A stretch of DNA of 33,101 bases from assembly GCA_021838765.1 (NCBI GenBank), contig JAKCCY010000017.1, forward strand, positions 1-33,101. The letters run 5' to 3'. Positions 30,226-33,101 of this stretch are shown here, piece after piece. The stretch is from Nitrospirota bacterium. Lineage in GTDB: Bacteria; Nitrospirota_A; Leptospirillia; Leptospirillales; Leptospirillaceae. The position numbers and the translations under genes were made by a program. The notes under the pieces are model-generated. The model was not told the origin of the DNA. It saw nothing but the letters and a program-made list of their open reading frames with translations, and searched no databases. Within the stretch, counting starts at the first letter, position 1. Every line of letters begins with the position of its first letter.

Positions 30226-31673
30226 GACGTTTCTCCAAGGTGTTCGATGGCCCTGTTGATCCGCGACAGGGACTCCTGTTTTCCGAGGAGGATCATGACC
30301 TCATGGATCCCGGGGCTGACCGTCTGTCCGGTCAGGGCTCCTCTCAAGGGAGAGGCGACCTGGCCAAGTTTCAGGGAAAGTTCCTGGACAAGAGACTTCA
30401 ACGCCTCGGAGAGATGGTCGTGGTCCCAGAGCTCGACCGCTTCGAGCCTGCGGTAAACCTCCCTCAGAACAGGAATATTCTCGGCGGTAAAACCCTTTTT
30501 GGCAAGTTCTGGGCTGTAGGCAAAATGCCGATCGAGAAAGGGCTGAAGACTCTCTCCGAGCTCCAGGAGGGTCCGGGTCCGCCCCTTCCACTCATCGATG
30601 GCCCGGATGAGGTGTTCTGCCCCAGGTCCCGAGTCCTTGCTTCCGGGATAAAGGGGATCCTTTTCTTCGGGGAGGAAGGGAAGAAGCTGTGGCAGAAGAT
30701 CCGTTCCCCGGGAGGTTTTCATATAATGGGCGTTGAGCCACAGGAGTTTTTCCGGATTGAAAATGGATGGAGAGGAGCCGACATGATCGAGGTCAAAAAA
30801 TTCGATCAATTCGGCCCGGCTGAAAATTTCCTGATCCTTGTGCGACCATCCGAGACGGACGATATAGTTGACCATCGCATCCGGAAGGTACCCCATGTCC
30901 CGGTAGGCGGTGACCGAAGTGGCCCCATGGCGTTTCGACAGTTTGGTCCGGTCCGTTCCATGGATCATCGGGATATGGGCAAAGGCCGGCAGACTGACGC
31001 CCAGTGCCTCGAAGAGGAGGATCTGGCGAGGGGTGTTGTTGATATGGTCATCTCCCCTGATCACGTGGGAGATATTCATGTCCGCATCATCGATGACAAC
31101 GGCAAAGTTGTATGTCGGGGTCCGGTCCGACCTTACAAGAACCAGATCATCGAGAACCTCTGCATCGAAGGTGACGTTGCCCCGGATGAGGTCTGATACG
31201 ACGACATCCCCTTTTCTGGTGTTGTGAAAACGGATGACATGGGGCCTGTCCGCCGGAACGTTCCGGTTTCTGCAGCGACCGTCATATCTGGGGGGCAGTC
31301 CTGCCGCCATCGCTTCTTTCCGCCGGGCCTCAAGATCATCGGGAGAACAGTCGCAGCGATAGGCGTGGCCCGACGACAGGAGTGTCCGGGCCGCTTCAAG
31401 GTACCGCTCCATCCTCTGGCTCTGGTAAAAGGGGCCGGAGTCCCATTCAAGACCCAGCCAGTTCATTCCGTCAAAGATCCCCGAGACAGACTCTTCGGTT
31501 GACCGTTCCCTGTCCGTGTCTTCAACTCTCAGGACGAACTCTCCTCCGTGGTGTCTGGCGAACAGATAGTTGAAAAGGGCGGTTCGCGCGCCTCCAAGGT
31601 GAAGCGCCCCCGTTGGACTTGGGGCAAATCGGACGCGAACAGGGTTTTTTCCGGATAGTGTCGGGGATGTCAA
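30222..31673 (-). CDS. gltX: Glutamyl-tRNA synthetase
   Basis: Charges tRNA-Glu, and thereby also feeds C5 tetrapyrrole synthesis. 483 residues. The class I HIGH-equivalent is PSPTGALHLGGARTALFNYL, the Cys-rich insert is CDCSPDDLEARRKE...DGRC, and the KMSKS-equivalent is TKLSKRHGA. The C-terminal anticodon-binding helical region is complete. Begins with TTG at 31673, with GGAG 6 nt upstream. First gene of gltX > psiE > DUF2939. Confidence 0.96.
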   Translation of the reverse strand: MTSPTLSGKNPVRVRFAPSPTGALHLGGARTALFNYLFARHHGGEFVLRVEDTDRERSTEESVSGIFDGMNWLGLEWDSGPFYQSQRMERYLEAARTLLSSGHAYRCDCSPDDLEARRKEAMAAGLPPRYDGRCRNRNVPADRPHVIRFHNTRKGDVVVSDLIRGNVTFDAEVLDDLVLVRSDRTPTYNFAVVIDDADMNISHVIRGDDHINNTPRQILLFEALGVSLPAFAHIPMIHGTDRTKLSKRHGATSVTAYRDMGYLPDAMVNYIVRLGWSHKDQEIFSRAELIEFFDLDHVGSSPSIFNPEKLLWLNAHYMKTSRGTDLLPQLLPFLPEEKDPLYPGSKDSGPGAEHLIRAIDEWKGRTRTLLELGESLQPFLDRHFAYSPELAKKGFTAENIPVLREVYRRLEAVELWDHDHLSEALKSLVQELSLKLGQVASPLRGALTGQTVSPGIHEVMILLGKQESLSRINRAIEHLGETS

Positions 31674-32441
31674 GAGATGCTCCAGTATTGAAGAGTTTTA
31701 ACATGTTCAACGCAGAATTCCCTCCTCTTTGGGCTCTTTTGCCAGAAGAGGGATGAATGCTTGCACTGTCTTGTGTCTTGCGCTAAAGCAACAACAGGCG
31801 TAACCGGTTCAGGTATCGGCTGTATCCAGGGCGCAAGCAGGACAACTCTTCTGGATCAACCGTTGGAAAAGTGCCGCTGGCTCTACAGCCATTTTCTGGA
31901 ACGCAGAAAGAACGCCCGGGAGTGGTACGGCGGTTTCCCTGTCCAACGACGGGCAGCAGAACACACGCCCGGCATTGAAATGGAAGAGAGAATGGCCCAG
32001 TTTAGCCCGGCTTTTGCCGTCGCCCCGTTTGTGACATGCTGTCGGGCCTCGTCTTTTTTGAGTGCCGGCCTCTTCGCCATGTTTTTGACCTTGAGATCCT
32101 CGAAGACGATGAGGCTCCGTTCCGGAGAATCTGGGAGGGAAATTCCGGAGCCAGGGAGTGCTTTCTCCGATGAACCGCTGGTGTCCGCGATCCATTGGAG
32201 AAGGATCTGTTCCTGGGCGGGAGTGGCGCGAAAGCGGTTGCCAGTCTGCATGGGAAGAGGATACCTCAAGGCGGAGACGGAAATAAAGACCGTCCGCTTG
32301 ATCCCTTTTGGCCTGTGGACCGGGAATGGGCCAGGCGGACAGGAGTTCAGATGGGAACTAAGAAATTTTGATCTTTCAGGATCTGCCTCATATAATGGTG
32401 CGTTGATATGACGGGTGTATTTTATCTGAAAAGAGGGTCGA
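31674..32441. other. Long gap holding a decayed transposon gene
   Basis: About 770 bp. The 31809-32269 stretch is a tnpB relic. The rest shows an AAGAG/CTCTT mini-hairpin near 31735-31750 (upstream of gltX) and a weak TTGAAC-containing promoter candidate for gltX, without a good -10. No other gene. Confidence 0.55.
31809..32269 (-). pseudogene. Degenerate TnpB (IS200/IS605 family OrfB) fragment
   Basis: Minus strand, frame from 32269: MQTGNRFRATPAQEQILLQW is a TnpB N-terminus. It jumps, after about 20 unrelated residues, to the TnpB core IVFEDLKVKNMAKR and KAGLNWAIL (the catalytic E-D-L region), so roughly 200 residues are missing. In another frame the zinc-finger-like QKSCPAC (31833-31850) follows just before a stop at 31809. 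Thus at least one internal deletion and one frameshift. Not functional. No hairpin end was found for it. Confidence 0.7.
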
Positions 32442-32987
32442 TTGAATTATTCCAAAGGAGCAGATGGGCAAAGAAGCAAGAGGAAAGATCCGTTTCCCGG
32501 GATTGTAACGGTTCTCTTTCTCGCTGTTTTTTTGGTGCTGGGTGCCTGCTCGGAGGCAGTGGAGCTGACACCTGAACAAAAGGCCCTTTTCGGTGCCTGG
32601 AATATTACGAAGGAGATTTCCCGGGATTACGGGAAGGAGGATCAGCCGGCCATCCTCTCCCTTCTTTCCCCTTCAATCCGTGCCGATGGCCATGTCGCGG
32701 CTGATCTCTCGGCCCTGTTTGTCCGCCTTGACCATGTCAGGCTTCACCTGACGGCAGACTCCGGAGTGGAAGATGACCGGCTGGGAACAATGCTCCTGAG
32801 GTCCCATTGGGTTCTTTCGGGAATGGTTGTCGGCGCCAAGCCGGGTCAAGGCGGCGGATACCTGAAGGCCGGAGAATGCCGGCTTCTGGTATCGATTCCC
32901 AAGCCTGGCCAGCACGCTATTCTCCTGTCCATCACAGGGGATGATTTTCTGCGTGTCCAGATCGTTTCTGGACAGAAGGCCGGATGA
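32442..32987 (+). CDS. Lipoprotein of unknown function
   Basis: 181 residues. Basic N-terminus, hydrophobic stretch (IVTVLFLAVFLVL) and lipobox LGAC. The mature part (LTPEQKALFGAWNITKEI; LLVSIPKPGQHAILLSI) has a lipocalin- or 'extracellular-domain'-like strand pattern but no family I recognise. The only in-frame start is TTG at 32442 with AGAGGG 4 nt upstream. A stronger-looking AAAGGAG+ATG pair at 32464 is out of frame and opens only 14 codons. The gene ends 6 bp before a TnpB-element-like terminus. Confidence 0.65.
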   Translation: MNYSKGADGQRSKRKDPFPGIVTVLFLAVFLVLGACSEAVELTPEQKALFGAWNITKEISRDYGKEDQPAILSLLSPSIRADGHVAADLSALFVRLDHVRLHLTADSGVEDDRLGTMLLRSHWVLSGMVVGAKPGQGGGYLKAGECRLLVSIPKPGQHAILLSITGDDFLRVQIVSGQKAG

Positions 32988-32993
32988 CACCGA

Positions 32994-33101
32994 GGTCAAC
33001 CACCCCGCCGTGAACGGCGGAGCTTGAAAGGAATTTGAAGCTCAGGTTGACCAGGGAAAGCCGTAACCAACCGGCTACGTTGCGTACAGGTACAAGACCC
33101 A
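32994..33101 (-). ncRNA. Right-end/omega-RNA-like scaffold of a TnpB element continuing beyond the window
   Basis: Outer 8-bp arms GGTCAACC (32994-33001) and GGTTGACC (33045-33052) enclose two hairpins: CCGCCG-TGAA-CGGCGG (33005-33020) and AGCTT/AAGCT (33021-33025/33038-33042). Further out lies AGCCG/CGGCT (33059-33063/33072-33076). On the minus strand this reads ...GGTTACGGCTTTCCCTGGTC... then the GC hairpin and GGTTGACC, the style of IS605-type right ends that carry omega RNA. The tnpB gene would lie to the right, outside the window, on the minus strand. Confidence 0.5.

Noticed and set aside
30240..31196. Plus-strand 318-codon ORF
   Set aside because: Antisense to gltX, which is a full-length recognised gene.
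31761..32411. Plus-strand 216-codon ORF
   Set aside because: It lies antisense to the TnpB relic, has no ribosome site, and its translation has no domain-like pattern. The minus-strand reading explains the sequence better.
32464..32508. ATG with a good AAAGGAG site near the start of the lipoprotein gene
   Set aside because: Out of frame with the lipoprotein and opens only 14 codons. Could be a leader peptide, but there is no further support.
1..33101. CRISPR arrays, tRNA or rRNA genes, phage genes
   Set aside because: No regularly spaced repeats, cloverleaf-like segments or rRNA signatures were seen on reading both strands; no phage structural genes recognised.

Overview
This window looks like chromosomal DNA from an autotrophic, Gram-negative-type bacterium. 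It carries outer-membrane and lipoprotein genes, ADP-heptose synthesis genes and peptidoglycan-recycling genes. It also carries two complete multi-subunit 2-oxoacid:ferredoxin oxidoreductase (OFOR) operons, of the split-subunit type used in the reductive TCA cycle. Together with many TTG starts, these features suggest a Leptospirillum-like member of the Nitrospirota. That placement is inference from gene content; no rRNA or tRNA is present to confirm it.

Left part (1-8.0 kb): a truncated outer-membrane protein gene, an acyl-ACP desaturase and a divergent HTH protein, with a near-identical 20-bp palindromic box upstream of both the outer-membrane protein gene and the desaturase gene. Next come mutM and a peptidoglycan-recycling group (amgK-like kinase, murU-like uridylyltransferase, anmK). 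anmK is overlapped at both ends by genes on the other strand (murU-like and engB).

Middle left (8.0-16.9 kb, minus strand): a tightly packed, probably co-transcribed series hemL > gmhA > hldE-type adenylyltransferase > mfd > three parvulin/SurA-type chaperone genes, two of them lipoproteins. Several starts are TTG with translational-coupling overlaps. A good sigma70-type promoter lies in front of hemL.

Middle right (17.2-26.6 kb, plus strand): a small acidic protein and a J-domain protein, then OFOR operon 1 (alpha, beta, gamma, delta, followed by two small accessory ORFs). An intergenic region with a candidate H-type pseudoknot follows, then OFOR operon 2 (alpha, beta, gamma, delta and a candidate fifth small subunit), closed by a strong terminator. 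The two complexes are clear paralogues. In a reductive TCA organism one would be expected to act on pyruvate and the other on 2-oxoglutarate, but the sequence alone does not say which.

Right part (26.6-33.1 kb): a duplicated lipoprotein domain (one copy alone, one fused to an OmpA domain), mscL with a zinc ribbon, a hypothetical gene, then gltX > psiE > DUF2939. A decayed TnpB (IS200/IS605) relic, a small lipoprotein gene, and a folded element resembling the omega-RNA/right end of another TnpB element end the window.

The most novel signals are the shared palindromic box, the pseudoknot leader of OFOR operon 2, the structured spacer inside OFOR operon 1, and the omega-RNA-like terminus at the right edge.
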